A stretch of 64,000 nt of DNA. Source: an uncultured Saprospiraceae bacterium. GTDB taxonomy: Bacteria > Bacteroidota > Bacteroidia > Chitinophagales > Saprospiraceae. How positions within the stretch are numbered: position 1 is the first letter of the stretch; the number at the start of each line of letters is the position of its first letter. Shown in pieces: positions 17,869 to 27,069 of this stretch. Under the pieces are notes generated by a model, which saw only the letters and a program-made list of their open reading frames with translations, did not search any database and was not told where the DNA came from. Where the stretch lies: contig CALMSO010000024.1 in the NCBI GenBank assembly GCA_937872385.1, forward strand, positions 51,922 to 115,921, given 5' to 3'. Both the position numbers and the translations under genes were made by a program.

Positions 17869-19677
17869 ATGAAAAAGCTACTACTCGTTCCTGTATTACT
17901 CACCATCGCCCTCGCCGCAAGCGCCCAGACCACCTACACCTTCGTAGGCGGCGGCGCGAATAATAACTGGAGTACGGCTGCTAATTGGATATGCGTGGGC
18001 CCTGATTGTACTATGAATAATATTCCACCCACCCCGCTCCCTGCTGGAGATTTCATCATCATCACTGCCAATTCTAATCAAAATGGCGGTGCCAGAACTA
18101 TCGAGGGAACAATGACGGTAAATGCTGGCGTGACGATGACCAATGCCAATTCGTTGACTATTGCTGATGGTGGTTCTCTGATAAATGAGGGAATTATCAT
18201 TCGCACTAGTCAAACTATAATTACAGGCACGATGATCAACAATGGAATACTGACATTACAAAGTAGTGCCTTGAATATAACCGCAGGAGGTACAGTTACC
18301 AACAACAATGATATAACAATAGTAAATCCTACCTTGAATGTGGAAGGCAATTTAATCAATGAAGGAACTATTACAAATCAAAGTGGCTTGCTTAGAGCAC
18401 AAGTCGTGGGAATGATTACTAATAATGGCACTATTATCAACAATAATAATCTACGAATTAACAATAATGCTGTTTTGTCAAATAATGGGCAAATAGAGAA
18501 TGGCAATAGTTTCAACATAAATAATGACGGTATAGTAAATAATAATGCAACAGGTAGTATTACCAATAGTGGAACTATCAATAATAGCAATGATATATTT
18601 AACAGTGGCATTATCACCAACAGTGGCACTATTTCTACCGGCAATAACCAGCTTTTTGAAAATACCGGCACCCTTATTATGGTAGGGGGTACTTTATCTC
18701 GTGGTGGTAACGCCGCCAACATCAACAACGACGGATTAATTCAAGGCACTGGAACGATTAGTCTTAGCGGTGCTAATCCATTTATTAACAATGGTACTAT
18801 TGATATGAGCAATGGTGCTACGGGTACACTTGCTATTACAGGCACCGGCAACTTCACCAACAATGGTACTATCATACTCGAAGTAGGGTCCAGCGATGCC
18901 AGCGACCTAATTAATGTAGGCAATACTGCTACCCTTGGCGGTACGCTGATAATCAATGATATTGTAGGTGGTGGCGCATTTACCGAAGGTACTTTTACGC
19001 TCATTACTGCCAGTTCATTAACTGGTACTTTCAGCAGTATCCAATATCCGAACAGCGACCCTTCGTGGGATCCTGAATATAATAATACATCTTTTGTACT
19101 AAATTATGGTCCCGCTGCTGCCCCCCTCCCCATCGAGCTTCTCTCTTTTGGTGGTCGGCAGGTGGGCGCGGCTATTCAGTTGCATTGGGAAACCGCTACC
19201 GAGCGCGATAATGACTACGTGGAGGTGCAACGCAGCCACGATGGCAAGCGCTTCGAGGCTTTGGGCCGCGTGCCGGGGGCGGGCAATAGTGCTACGCCGC
19301 TGCGCTATACCTTCGCCGATGTGCAGCCACTACCGGGTGTCAACTACTACCGCCTGCGCCAGGTGGACTTCGACGGGCAGCAGGCGTTTCATCCCATCAT
19401 CGCAGTGCGCTTCGATGACAAAAACGCGCCGGCTACGGGTATCACGGTTTTTCCGACTTTTGTGAGCGAAGACCTCAACATTCGTTTTGCGCAAGCTATG
19501 GAAAACGCCGGTACGCTCTTGGTCAGCGACTTGAACGGGCGCATCTTGCTGCAACGCACCCTCGGCGCAGGTACCGAGCAGACGCAAGTGAATGTATCGA
19601 GCTTGCCCGCCGGGCATTATATTGTAGTGGTGCACAACAGGCAACAGTCCGTTGTTACTCGTTTTATGAAGCAATAA
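17869..19677 (+). CDS. T9SS-sorted surface protein with Asn-rich beta-solenoid-like repeats
   Basis: 602 aa. Signal peptide about 1-19 (ends AASAQ). Residues about 60-330 are repetitive, with recurring NNGTI, INNGT and TNSGTI steps spaced about 12-16 residues apart, as in right-handed beta-helix or adhesin-type proteins. Residues about 418-602 begin LPIELLSFGG and contain LHWETATERDNDYVEVQRS, the usual lead-in to a T9SS type A sorting domain that ends GHYIVVV and RFMKQ. It is probably secreted and surface-attached. The 3' third shares a 467-bp nearly identical cassette with the next gene, and a clear terminator follows. Confidence 0.85.
   Translation: MKKLLLVPVLLTIALAASAQTTYTFVGGGANNNWSTAANWICVGPDCTMNNIPPTPLPAGDFIIITANSNQNGGARTIEGTMTVNAGVTMTNANSLTIADGGSLINEGIIIRTSQTIITGTMINNGILTLQSSALNITAGGTVTNNNDITIVNPTLNVEGNLINEGTITNQSGLLRAQVVGMITNNGTIINNNNLRINNNAVLSNNGQIENGNSFNINNDGIVNNNATGSITNSGTINNSNDIFNSGIITNSGTISTGNNQLFENTGTLIMVGGTLSRGGNAANINNDGLIQGTGTISLSGANPFINNGTIDMSNGATGTLAITGTGNFTNNGTIILEVGSSDASDLINVGNTATLGGTLIINDIVGGGAFTEGTFTLITASSLTGTFSSIQYPNSDPSWDPEYNNTSFVLNYGPAAAPLPIELLSFGGRQVGAAIQLHWETATERDNDYVEVQRSHDGKRFEALGRVPGAGNSATPLRYTFADVQPLPGVNYYRLRQVDFDGQQAFHPIIAVRFDDKNAPATGITVFPTFVSEDLNIRFAQAMENAGTLLVSDLNGRILLQRTLGAGTEQTQVNVSSLPAGHYIVVVHNRQQSVVTRFMKQ
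19168..19634 (+). repeat. 467-bp coding repeat, copy 1 (T9SS C-terminal cassette)
   Basis: I can see only two mismatches to 21007-21473 over 467 bp, within the sorting-domain region of adjacent genes. Flanking sequence diverges sharply on both sides. This indicates recent duplication or gene conversion. Confidence 0.92.
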
Positions 19678-19706
19678 ACAAAGAGCACATTATAACCCAT
19701 TAGCCC

Positions 19707-19742
19707 AAAACGGCTTGGCGCACAACGGCAAGCCGTTTTTTT
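19707..19742 (+). terminator. Intrinsic terminator after the Asn-rich T9SS gene
   Basis: AAAACGGCTTG at 19707-19717 pairs with CAAGCCGTTTT at 19729-19739, followed by more T residues. It lies 30 nt past the stop codon. Confidence 0.9.
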
Positions 19743-19953
19743 ATCGGGCTACTTGCACAGGTTCTGTTTAAATTATACTTTTGACAATTGTAAAAACCAA
19801 ACAAATAAGCAACAGCCCTTTTTTCAAATGCTTAGCAAGCTATTTAATTGACCCGGTATCATCTGCAATGATTTACAGCATGAAAATTGGTTCATAAATA
19901 CATTGCTGGTTTGCTATATCGGCTGTTGTAGCTAATCAAAAAACACAAAAACG

Positions 19954-21516
19954 ATGAAACAAATCACAGGGCTGCTTATCAGTGCCATGCTGTGGAGCAT
20001 AGGCATTATGGCTCAACCAGTGAATCAACCTTTCACCGCGAGTGGTACTTATACAGTACCGACAGGCTATACAGCAATTATAACAGTAGAAGCATGGGGC
20101 GGTGGCGGCGGCGGTGGAACTAGCATGGGTGGTAGAGATGGTGGTGGTGGTGGTGGTGCTTATGCCAGCAGTACATTCAGCGTATTAGAAGGTACGTACA
20201 CAGTGATGGTAGGCATGGGCGGAGCGGCTGGGATGCCGGGAACTGCCTCCAGTTTTGGAAGTACCGTTGTAGCGGCTGGCGGCGAAAGTACTAGTAGCGG
20301 CACCGGAGGCATGGGCGGCGCTGCAATGTCTAGTATGGGCACAATAACACGGTCAGGAGGTAATGGTGGAAGTGGGGGGATTGGTTCTCCGCCAAATGGT
20401 GGCGGCGGTGGTGGTGGTTCTGCTACAGCGTCCGCGAATGGTAATAATGGAAATGATAATAATGGTAATACCGGTGGAGCAGGTGGTATGGGAGAAGGGA
20501 ATGGTGGAGCAGGAGGAGGTAATACCGCAAATGGATCTGTAGGTATGGCCCCAGGTGGCGGCGGCGGCGGAAAAGGTAATAACGGTATGAATTCGGGTGC
20601 AGGCGCACGAGGCGAGGTTAGAATAACGGTAGTGTGCTACATTCAAACCGTGGCTATCCCTACTGCTGGCAATATAACTTGTCCAGATCCTATGCCATTA
20701 ACTATCAGCCCCACGCTTACCGGCGCTTCTGCCCCCAATATGTATCAATGGCAGCGCTCAGATGATAGTGGAACTAACTGGACTGACATCACTACTGCCG
20801 ACTTGGACAGTGACCCTGTTTTTGCCCCCGTTACCTACGCTGGGTTTCAGGAGTCAGCGCTGACTATTACTACCCAAAATAGTACTATTAATAACTTTCA
20901 GTATCGTCTTTCAGCGTGCTCTGTGACTTCCGATGCACTAACACTTAAGGTAGTTGAATGTGCCCTCCCCATTGAGCTTCTCTCTTTCAGCGGCAAGCAG
21001 GTAGGTGCGGCTATTCAGTTGCATTGGGAAACCGCTACCGAGCGCGATAATGACTACGTGGAGGTGCAACGCAGCCACGATGGCAAGCGCTTCGAGGCTT
21101 TGGGCCGCGTGCCGGGGGCGGGCAATAGTGCTACGCCGCTGCGCTATACCTTCGCCGATGTGCAGCCACTACCGGGTGTCAACTACTACCGCCTGCGCCA
21201 GGTGGACTTCGACGGGCAGCAGGCGTTTCATCCCATCATCGCAGTGCGCTTCGATGACAAAAACGCGCCGGCTACGGGTATCACGGTTTTTCCGACTTTT
21301 GTGAGCGAAGACCTCAACATTCGTTTTGCGCAAGCTATGGAAAACGCCGGTACGCTCTTGGTCAGCGACTTGAACGGGCGCATCTTGCTGCAACGCACCC
21401 TCGGCGCAGGTACCGAACAGACGCAAGTGCATGTATCGAGCTTGCCCGCCGGGCATTATATTGTAGTGGTGCAAACCGAGCGCACGCGGGAGGTGAGCCG
21501 TTTTGTGAAGGAGTAG
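19954..21516 (+). CDS. T9SS-sorted surface protein with glycine-rich domain
   Basis: 520 aa. Signal peptide about 1-22 (ends SIGIMAQ). Residues about 25-225 form a Gly-rich domain introduced by ITVEAWGGGGGGG and ending ARGEVRITV, a module common in bacterial surface proteins. Residues about 230-335 contain YQWQRSDDSGTNWTDI, typical of an Ig-like adhesin segment. The last roughly 185 residues are the same sorting region as in the upstream gene (LPIELLSFSGKQVGAAIQLH to RFVKE). Probably an outer-membrane-anchored adhesin or matrix protein; the exact role is unknown. Confidence 0.87.
   Translation: MKQITGLLISAMLWSIGIMAQPVNQPFTASGTYTVPTGYTAIITVEAWGGGGGGGTSMGGRDGGGGGGAYASSTFSVLEGTYTVMVGMGGAAGMPGTASSFGSTVVAAGGESTSSGTGGMGGAAMSSMGTITRSGGNGGSGGIGSPPNGGGGGGGSATASANGNNGNDNNGNTGGAGGMGEGNGGAGGGNTANGSVGMAPGGGGGGKGNNGMNSGAGARGEVRITVVCYIQTVAIPTAGNITCPDPMPLTISPTLTGASAPNMYQWQRSDDSGTNWTDITTADLDSDPVFAPVTYAGFQESALTITTQNSTINNFQYRLSACSVTSDALTLKVVECALPIELLSFSGKQVGAAIQLHWETATERDNDYVEVQRSHDGKRFEALGRVPGAGNSATPLRYTFADVQPLPGVNYYRLRQVDFDGQQAFHPIIAVRFDDKNAPATGITVFPTFVSEDLNIRFAQAMENAGTLLVSDLNGRILLQRTLGAGTEQTQVHVSSLPAGHYIVVVQTERTREVSRFVKE
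21007..21473 (+). repeat. 467-bp coding repeat, copy 2 (T9SS C-terminal cassette)
   Basis: Same length as copy 1, 1839 bp downstream, with two visible substitutions near its 3' end. Identity at silent positions points to recent exchange rather than selection on protein sequence alone. Confidence 0.92.
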
Positions 21517-21524
21517 TTTTTGTG

Positions 21525-21710
21525 GTTGAGGGGTTGATAGGGTGAATAGGGGAATAGGTTTGAAGGGTTTAAAAGTTGAGGAGTTGAGACGCATCTAACT
21601 TCTATCGTCTGGCATCTCAAAATCTGGCATCTAACATCTATCGTCTATTATCTAAAATCTATCATCTATCATCTGCCCGTTCGCGTGGCGAATGGCAAAA
21701 AGCGAACCGC
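21525..21710 (+). repeat. Heptad-periodic intergenic element, copy 2
   Basis: Read along the plus strand: G-rich units (GGGGTTGATAGGGTGAATAG), then TTGAAGGGTTTAAAAGTTGA units, then T/C-rich units such as ATCTATC GTCTATT, then GCGAA-type units. It fills the space between the T9SS gene and the convergent RluA gene. Confidence 0.85.
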
Positions 21711-21714
21711 GCAT

Positions 21715-22401
21715 TCAACGCCAGTGCGCAGCAAAAACATCCCAAAACTGGGCCCGGGGCGGGTCGGCGGTGATGGTTATATCTTGCTTGAGCGTGGGGT
21801 GCTCAAAGGTCAATGCACGGCAATGCAGATAAATAGAGCCATCGGCATTAGGTGTCGGAAAACCGTACTTCACGTCGCCGCGAATGGGGCAGCCAATTTT
21901 GGCTAATTGCACCCGGATTTGGTGCGGTCGCCCAGTAATGGGGCGCACCTCCAAGAGGCAGTGCATACCGATTTGCCCGATAAGCTCGTAGTCCAAGAGC
22001 GATTCCTTCGCATCTTTGGCGCGGCTGCTCTGGGTATCAAAAGCTTTGGAAACATTTTTGGTAGCGTCTTTCAAAATAAAATGGGTCAGTCTTCCGCTCA
22101 GGGGCTCGGGCCGATGTGCTGTGATGGCCCAGTAAGTCTTTTGCACCTTGCGCTCTTGAAAAAGGCGATTCATGCGCTCTAAGGCCTTGCTGGTACGCGC
22201 AAATACTACTACGCCGCTCACTGGTCGGTCTATCCGATGAATAACGCCCAGAAACACCTCACCCGGCTTGTCATAGCGCACCTTGATGTACTCTTTCACC
22301 ATATCGCTCAGGGGCGTATCACCGGTTTCGTCGCCTTGAACCAGTACGCCCGCCGGTTTGTTTACGGCAATGAGGTGATTGTCTTCGTAAATAACTTGCA
22401 T
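21715..22401 (-). CDS. RluA-family 23S rRNA/tRNA pseudouridine synthase
   Basis: 228 aa, catalytic domain only, without an N-terminal S4 RNA-binding domain. The start MQVIYEDNHLIAVNKPAGVLVQ and the active-site motif VIHRIDRPVSGVVVFARTSK, with its catalytic Asp, are classic; GRPHQIRVQLAKIGCPIRGD is the conserved C-terminal motif. Such single-domain members isomerise uridine in rRNA or tRNA; the target site cannot be assigned. Heptad-repeat elements lie on both sides. Confidence 0.93.
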   Translation of the reverse strand: MQVIYEDNHLIAVNKPAGVLVQGDETGDTPLSDMVKEYIKVRYDKPGEVFLGVIHRIDRPVSGVVVFARTSKALERMNRLFQERKVQKTYWAITAHRPEPLSGRLTHFILKDATKNVSKAFDTQSSRAKDAKESLLDYELIGQIGMHCLLEVRPITGRPHQIRVQLAKIGCPIRGDVKYGFPTPNADGSIYLHCRALTFEHPTLKQDITITADPPRAQFWDVFAAHWR

Positions 22402-22420
22402 AATGTTCGTTTTATAATGG

Positions 22421-22548
22421 TTCGCCGCTCGCTATTTGCTGTTTGCTATTCGCAGTCAAGTAGTGACTTTTGCGGTTCAAAAAGGTTGAAAAGTTTAAAG
22501 GTTGAAACCGCATCTATTATCTATTATCTCTTGTCTATCATCTAAACA
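22421..22548 (+). repeat. Heptad-periodic intergenic element, copy 3
   Basis: Starts with TTCGCCG CTCGCTA units, followed by AAGGTTGAAAAGTTTAAAGG and then ATCTATT ATCTATT units ending 25 nt before the mqnD start. It lies in the divergent rluA-like/mqnD spacer and lacks the G-rich module. Confidence 0.8.
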
Positions 22549-22572
22549 AGCACATTAACAAAATGCAAAAGT

Positions 22573-23412
22573 ATGAAATTATCTTTAGGCTTTTCGCCTT
22601 GCCCAAACGATACCTTTATTTTTGATGCTCTGATCCATCACAAAGTGGACACCGAAGGGCTGCAATTTGAGGTAGTCCTCGGCGATGTGGAAGCCCTCAA
22701 CCAAAGTGCTTTTGCTGGCGAATTGGACATTACCAAGCTGAGCTACCACGCCTTTGCCTACTTGACGGACACCTACTGCCTGCTCGATGCGGGCAGTGCG
22801 CTGGGCAACAACTGCGGCCCGCTGCTGATTGCCCCGAAGCCCCTGTCAAAAGCGGAAGTGCTCAATAGCAGCATTGCCATTCCCGGCAAATATACGACGG
22901 CGAATTTTCTGCTGGGCTACGCCTACCCCGATGCGCAGCGCAAGGTGGAAATGCTTTTCGCCGATATTGAAAACGCGGTGCTGACGGGTGCAGTGGACGC
23001 AGGCGTCATCATTCACGAAAATCGCTTTACTTATCAGCAAAAGGGCTTGGTGAAAATACTCGACCTCGGCGAGCACTGGGAGCACCGCACGGGCATGCCC
23101 ATTCCGCTGGGCGGTATTGTGATTCGGCGCGACCTGCCCCTTGAAGTGCAACATCGGGTGAACCGGGTACTGCGGCGCAGCGTGGAGTTTGCCTTTGCCC
23201 ATCCGGAGTCTTCGCTATCATTTGTGCGCGCCCACGCCCAGGAAATGGATGAAGCCGTGATGTATCAGCACATTGAATTATATGTAAATAGCTATACCGT
23301 TGATCTGGGTGCGCGCGGCCGGGCGGCGGTGCAGCATTTGTTTGATGTAGCAGCGGAGCAGCAGATGATTCCGGAAGCGGGAAAAGGCTTGTTTATACCT
23401 GAGCCGGTTTGA
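22573..23412 (+). CDS. mqnD: 1,4-dihydroxy-6-naphthoate synthase (menaquinone futalosine pathway)
   Basis: 279 aa. The family opening LSLGFSPCPNDTFIFDALIH is intact, followed by VVLGDVEALNQSAFAGELDI, TKLSYHAFAYL, GSALGNNCGPLLIA and PGKYTTANFL, as in MqnD. The enzyme converts cyclic dehypoxanthinyl futalosine to 1,4-dihydroxy-6-naphthoate in menaquinone synthesis. The futalosine hydrolase gene mqnB is in the same window at 46.6-47.3 kb but not in an operon with it, so the pathway genes are dispersed. Confidence 0.95.
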   Translation: MKLSLGFSPCPNDTFIFDALIHHKVDTEGLQFEVVLGDVEALNQSAFAGELDITKLSYHAFAYLTDTYCLLDAGSALGNNCGPLLIAPKPLSKAEVLNSSIAIPGKYTTANFLLGYAYPDAQRKVEMLFADIENAVLTGAVDAGVIIHENRFTYQQKGLVKILDLGEHWEHRTGMPIPLGGIVIRRDLPLEVQHRVNRVLRRSVEFAFAHPESSLSFVRAHAQEMDEAVMYQHIELYVNSYTVDLGARGRAAVQHLFDVAAEQQMIPEAGKGLFIPEPV

Positions 23413-23574
23413 TTTTTAAAACAGAAACGAGCACCTTCTCAACAAGATTCCCGGAAATATATTACCTTGCAATGGTAAAAAATGTGTTCATGGTACTGAT
23501 AATCAAAATTTACTACATTACAACGATTTAGCAAATACATTCTCAGACAAGACCATTCGTAACGCGCCCGCCTG

Positions 23575-25545
23575 ATGAAACTATCCGTCATCATTGTCAA
23601 TTACAATGTAAAATACTTCTTAGAGCAGGTATTGCAGTCGGTGCGCAGGGCAGCGGCCAGGCTGGAACCAGAAGCTGTGGAGACCTGGGTGGTGGACAAT
23701 AATTCAAATGATGGCTCGGCGGCCATGGTACGCGCACAGTTTCCGGAAGTACAACTTATTGTAAATGAGCAAAATACAGGTTTTGCTAAAGCTAATAACC
23801 AGGCCATCAGCGCTTCTTCGGGCACGTATGTGCTGCTGCTCAATCCGGATACGGTCGTGGCGGAAGATACTCTGGCGCAGTGCATCGCGTTCATGGATGC
23901 CCACCCGGAGGCCGGCGGCTTAGGTGCCCGCATGATAGACGGTTCGGGGCGTTTTTTGCCGGAGAGCAAGCGCGGCTTCCCTTCGCCGTGGGTGGCTTTT
24001 TGCAAAACTTTTGGGCTGGCAGCACTGTTTCCGCAGTCGCGGCGATTCAATCATTATCACTTAGGCTACCTGCCCGAGCAGGAGACGCACGAAGTGGAGG
24101 TGCTGGCCGGGGCTTTTATGTTGCTGCGGCGCTCGGTATTACATGAAATCGGACTGCTCGACGAGGCGTTTTTTATGTATGGCGAAGATATTGATCTCTC
24201 CTATCGCATCATGCAGGCAGGTTATAAAAATTATTACTTCCCGGCGGCTACTATTATTCATTATAAAGGTGAAAGCACTAAAAAAGGCAGCCTTAATTAT
24301 GTACGGGTTTTCTATCAGGCGATGATTATTTTCGCGCGCAAGCATTTCCGGGGCCGGCAGGCGGGTTTGTTTGTGTTAATGTTGCAATTTGCTATTTACT
24401 TTCGGGCGTTTATTACGCTCATTTCCAGTATTTTAAAAACGATTCGGCTCCCACTCTGGGATGCGGCGGTTATTTACATCGGGCTGGGTGGCTTGCGTAT
24501 TTTTTGGGCGAGTTATTATTATAAAGATCCCGGATATTTTGATACCACGATATTATACTTCAATTTTCCATTATATACCTTTATCTGGGTCGCGGCCGTT
24601 TATTTCAGCGGAGGCTATGATGAGCAGGGTCGTTTGCGTACGCTCGTGCGCGGGCTGGTGATTGGCACAGTGCTCATTGCAGCGGTTTATGGCTTTTTAG
24701 ATATGCAATACCGCTCGTCGCGGGCCATCATTGCGCTGGGGGCAGCGGCGGCTATAGCTGGCACAGTGAGCTTGCGCATTTTGTTACATTTTATTCGCTT
24801 TCGCAATTTCAATGTAGGGCGGGAAGAAGCCAAAAACCTTGTGATTGTTGGCTCTAACACAGAAAGTGAGCGCGCCGCACGTTTGTTGCAACAAGCGCAA
24901 AAGCAGAAAAATCTTCTGGGTGTTATAGCTCCACAGGCGGATTTTGATGAAGCACTTTACATTGGCTACTTAGGTCAACTCGATGCATTGGTGCGCATTT
25001 ATCCTGTTGAGGAAATTATTTTCTGCTCGAAAGATGTGCCTTATGCCGATACCATTCACTGGATGTCGCGTCTGGGGCCGGTTTTTGATTATAAACTGCT
25101 ACCCGAAAATGGCTCTGGCATCATTGGCAGCGCCTCGAAAAATACTGCTGGCGAGTTGTACACCTTAGACGTGCACTGGCGCATCGCTACGCCGCAGCAG
25201 CAACGCAACAAACGCAGCTTTGATTTGCTATGCTGTCTTGTATTCATCAGTACGCTACCTTTGCAACTTTTGCTGATACCGCATTTTACTACCTTCCTGC
25301 GCCACCTCTGGCAGGTGCTGAGTGGCCAAAAAAGCTGGGTAGGATACGCCGCCACCGATGCTTTGCCCGCGCTGCCGCGCCTGCGGCCGGGGGTGTTGTC
25401 GCCATTAGATGGCGTGCCCGCTATTCCATTGCGCAGCGCTACCGTACAGCATCTCAATTTTTTATACGCCAGAGATTATCGCACAGCCAAAGATATAGCC
25501 ATTGTATGGGCAGGTTATCGCCGATTAGGTAAAGACGGGTTGTAG
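23575..25545 (+). CDS. GT2 glycosyltransferase fused to a degenerate sugar-phosphate-transferase-like region
   Basis: 656 aa. Residues 1-250 are a GT-A family 2 glycosyltransferase: VIIVNYNVKYFLEQVL, WVVDNNSNDGS, LLLNPDTVV (the DxD-like NPD) and FMYGEDIDLSYR. Membrane helices follow from about 258 to 412. Residues about 420-520 look like the Rossmann-type domain that precedes bacterial sugar transferases (NLVIVGSNTESERAARLLQQ). The end (about 540-656) has KRSFDLLCCLVFISTLPLQL and SGQKSWVGY, echoing polyprenyl glycosylphosphotransferases, but key catalytic motifs are not evident. It is likely an inner-membrane enzyme for surface polysaccharide or glycan assembly; the sugar is unknown. Confidence 0.85.
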   Translation: MKLSVIIVNYNVKYFLEQVLQSVRRAAARLEPEAVETWVVDNNSNDGSAAMVRAQFPEVQLIVNEQNTGFAKANNQAISASSGTYVLLLNPDTVVAEDTLAQCIAFMDAHPEAGGLGARMIDGSGRFLPESKRGFPSPWVAFCKTFGLAALFPQSRRFNHYHLGYLPEQETHEVEVLAGAFMLLRRSVLHEIGLLDEAFFMYGEDIDLSYRIMQAGYKNYYFPAATIIHYKGESTKKGSLNYVRVFYQAMIIFARKHFRGRQAGLFVLMLQFAIYFRAFITLISSILKTIRLPLWDAAVIYIGLGGLRIFWASYYYKDPGYFDTTILYFNFPLYTFIWVAAVYFSGGYDEQGRLRTLVRGLVIGTVLIAAVYGFLDMQYRSSRAIIALGAAAAIAGTVSLRILLHFIRFRNFNVGREEAKNLVIVGSNTESERAARLLQQAQKQKNLLGVIAPQADFDEALYIGYLGQLDALVRIYPVEEIIFCSKDVPYADTIHWMSRLGPVFDYKLLPENGSGIIGSASKNTAGELYTLDVHWRIATPQQQRNKRSFDLLCCLVFISTLPLQLLLIPHFTTFLRHLWQVLSGQKSWVGYAATDALPALPRLRPGVLSPLDGVPAIPLRSATVQHLNFLYARDYRTAKDIAIVWAGYRRLGKDGL

Positions 25546-25584
25546 ATGTTATTTCTATCCGCCCCCTTAACTTTTATTTCTCAA

Positions 25585-25621
25585 CGGCGAACAGCAAACC
25601 GCGAATAGCGACCGGCGAATA
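25585..25621 (-). repeat. Short heptad-periodic element, copy 4 (GCGAATA-type units only)
   Basis: Units GCGAACA, GCAAACC, GCGAATA, GCGACCG and GCGAATA follow in exact 7-nt register. It lies between two convergent stop codons. The same module, reverse-complemented, opens the element at 22421. Confidence 0.65.
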
Positions 25622-25623
25622 AA

Positions 25624-26784
25624 TCACTTCATCAAACACACCACATTGGCTACTGGCAGCAGGCGATCCATTTTCATGGCGCCCGTGAACTGCGTGCGCA
25701 GCGAAAAATTCAGCAAAATATTGCGGCTCAGCCGGAAATCACCGCCATAAGCAATGGTATAACGGTTGCGCGTGCCCGTATTATTAAAATTAACCCAGCC
25801 GGAGCCTAAGTCTTCTTCAAATTTGTCACTAAAATATTCGTCTTCCGAGAAAACCACATCTTGTGTAGGGTCAAAAAAATTACCCAAATTTTCATACACC
25901 ACCTCCGTGAAAAAATTAAACCGCGCATTGCCATAACGATACCCCGCTCCGAACATTTTATTCGAGCTGTCTATAATACGCGTATAACGTACAATACCCG
26001 TGAGCAAGCCATTATTACCCATTTTTAATGAGCCATTAAGCCAGAATGCCGCACCGGCACGTTTTACTTTCAGGCTATCGAGGCCGGTATTATTATAAGT
26101 ATAAACCACCCCAAAAGCGCCATCGAGCATAGTGCGATTCCAGTTTTCAAACTGATAGGCCTCAATCGCATCCCGATATTTTACTTTTGCCTCCACCGAA
26201 ATGGCCCTTTTACGCACGCGCAAAGCGTCTATTTCTTCTTGAATGACGGCTTTTTCAGCCGGGTCGCTCGTTTCGTAGCGCTTAATAAACAAGGAATCCA
26301 TTTTACGCTGCACTTCTACCATTGCCAAATCGTGCTCTTCGGCCAGCTCAGCAATAATAGCCCGATCCGAAATATGATCGTTTTCTGCATATAAATTCAT
26401 CTTAACGGAATAAGCCGCATGATTAACACCATCAATCTTGGCCGTACCCACCGATACACTCAGCGTAGAAAGCCGCCGCGCCAACAATCCCGCACTGACG
26501 TATTCATCAAAAGGACGTTTTTTATAATATAAATGCCATAACGGCTGCCCCTCCAGCGCTAAATCCGGCGCCAGATTATAATTCTTAATCCGCCAATCCA
26601 CCTTGAAACTACGCAAATCGGAGGGCCGCAGCACCATTTCCGGATTTACATTTAGCAAAGCAAAAGCCGGTGCCGACGGAATGGACATCTCTGCGCTGCG
26701 CAGTTCTTCATAAAATTCGTCCTGTGCCAGTACATTTGCCAAAATACATAATAAAATAACCGAAAGCAATAATAACTTTTTCAT
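25624..26784 (-). CDS. Secreted, probable outer-membrane protein of unknown function
   Basis: 386 aa. The signal peptide (about 1-20, ends ANVLAQ) is clear. Residues about 140-205 are charged and helical (LAEEHDLAMVEVQRKMDSLF ... VIQEEIDALRVRKRA), suggestive of a coiled coil. From about 225 onward amphipathic beta-strand stretches alternate (WLNGSLKMGNNGLLTGIVRY, MFGAGYRYGNARFNFFTEVV, ILLNFSLRTQFTGAMKMDRL), as in outer-membrane barrels. I do not recognise the family. It is transcribed alone, convergent with the glycosyltransferase gene. Confidence 0.7.
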   Translation of the reverse strand: MKKLLLLSVILLCILANVLAQDEFYEELRSAEMSIPSAPAFALLNVNPEMVLRPSDLRSFKVDWRIKNYNLAPDLALEGQPLWHLYYKKRPFDEYVSAGLLARRLSTLSVSVGTAKIDGVNHAAYSVKMNLYAENDHISDRAIIAELAEEHDLAMVEVQRKMDSLFIKRYETSDPAEKAVIQEEIDALRVRKRAISVEAKVKYRDAIEAYQFENWNRTMLDGAFGVVYTYNNTGLDSLKVKRAGAAFWLNGSLKMGNNGLLTGIVRYTRIIDSSNKMFGAGYRYGNARFNFFTEVVYENLGNFFDPTQDVVFSEDEYFSDKFEEDLGSGWVNFNNTGTRNRYTIAYGGDFRLSRNILLNFSLRTQFTGAMKMDRLLPVANVVCLMK

Positions 26785-26853
26785 GCGAAAACAGGATTTG
26801 GTGTTTTGAAATCATTAATACAACAAAATTATACCCGCGTCATAATACGCCTT

Positions 26854-26925
26854 TCATACTTTCGGGTGAATGTGCGCGCAAGAACGAAAAAAGTAAAAGA
26901 ACCTGAAAATCATACTTTCGGGTGA
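26854..26925 (+). promoter_or_regulatory. Pair of identical 16-bp direct repeats upstream of a small secreted-protein gene
   Basis: TCATACTTTCGGGTGA occurs at 26854-26869 and again at 26910-26925, 56 bp apart. Each contains TACTTTCG, one mismatch from the TAnnTTTG -7 box, so they could be tandem promoters or operator sites for the plus-strand gene at 27070. Confidence 0.5.
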
Positions 26926-27069
26926 GCCGCCGGAAGCCATAACTACTTAATTTTGGTTTTGTAAATAGCGAACAACTCTTCTACTCCATCATTATGTAGC
27001 GGTGCATCAGATTGCACTTAATTGTATCATTATCACAAATATTTCCTTTACCAAAAACATCATATCATT

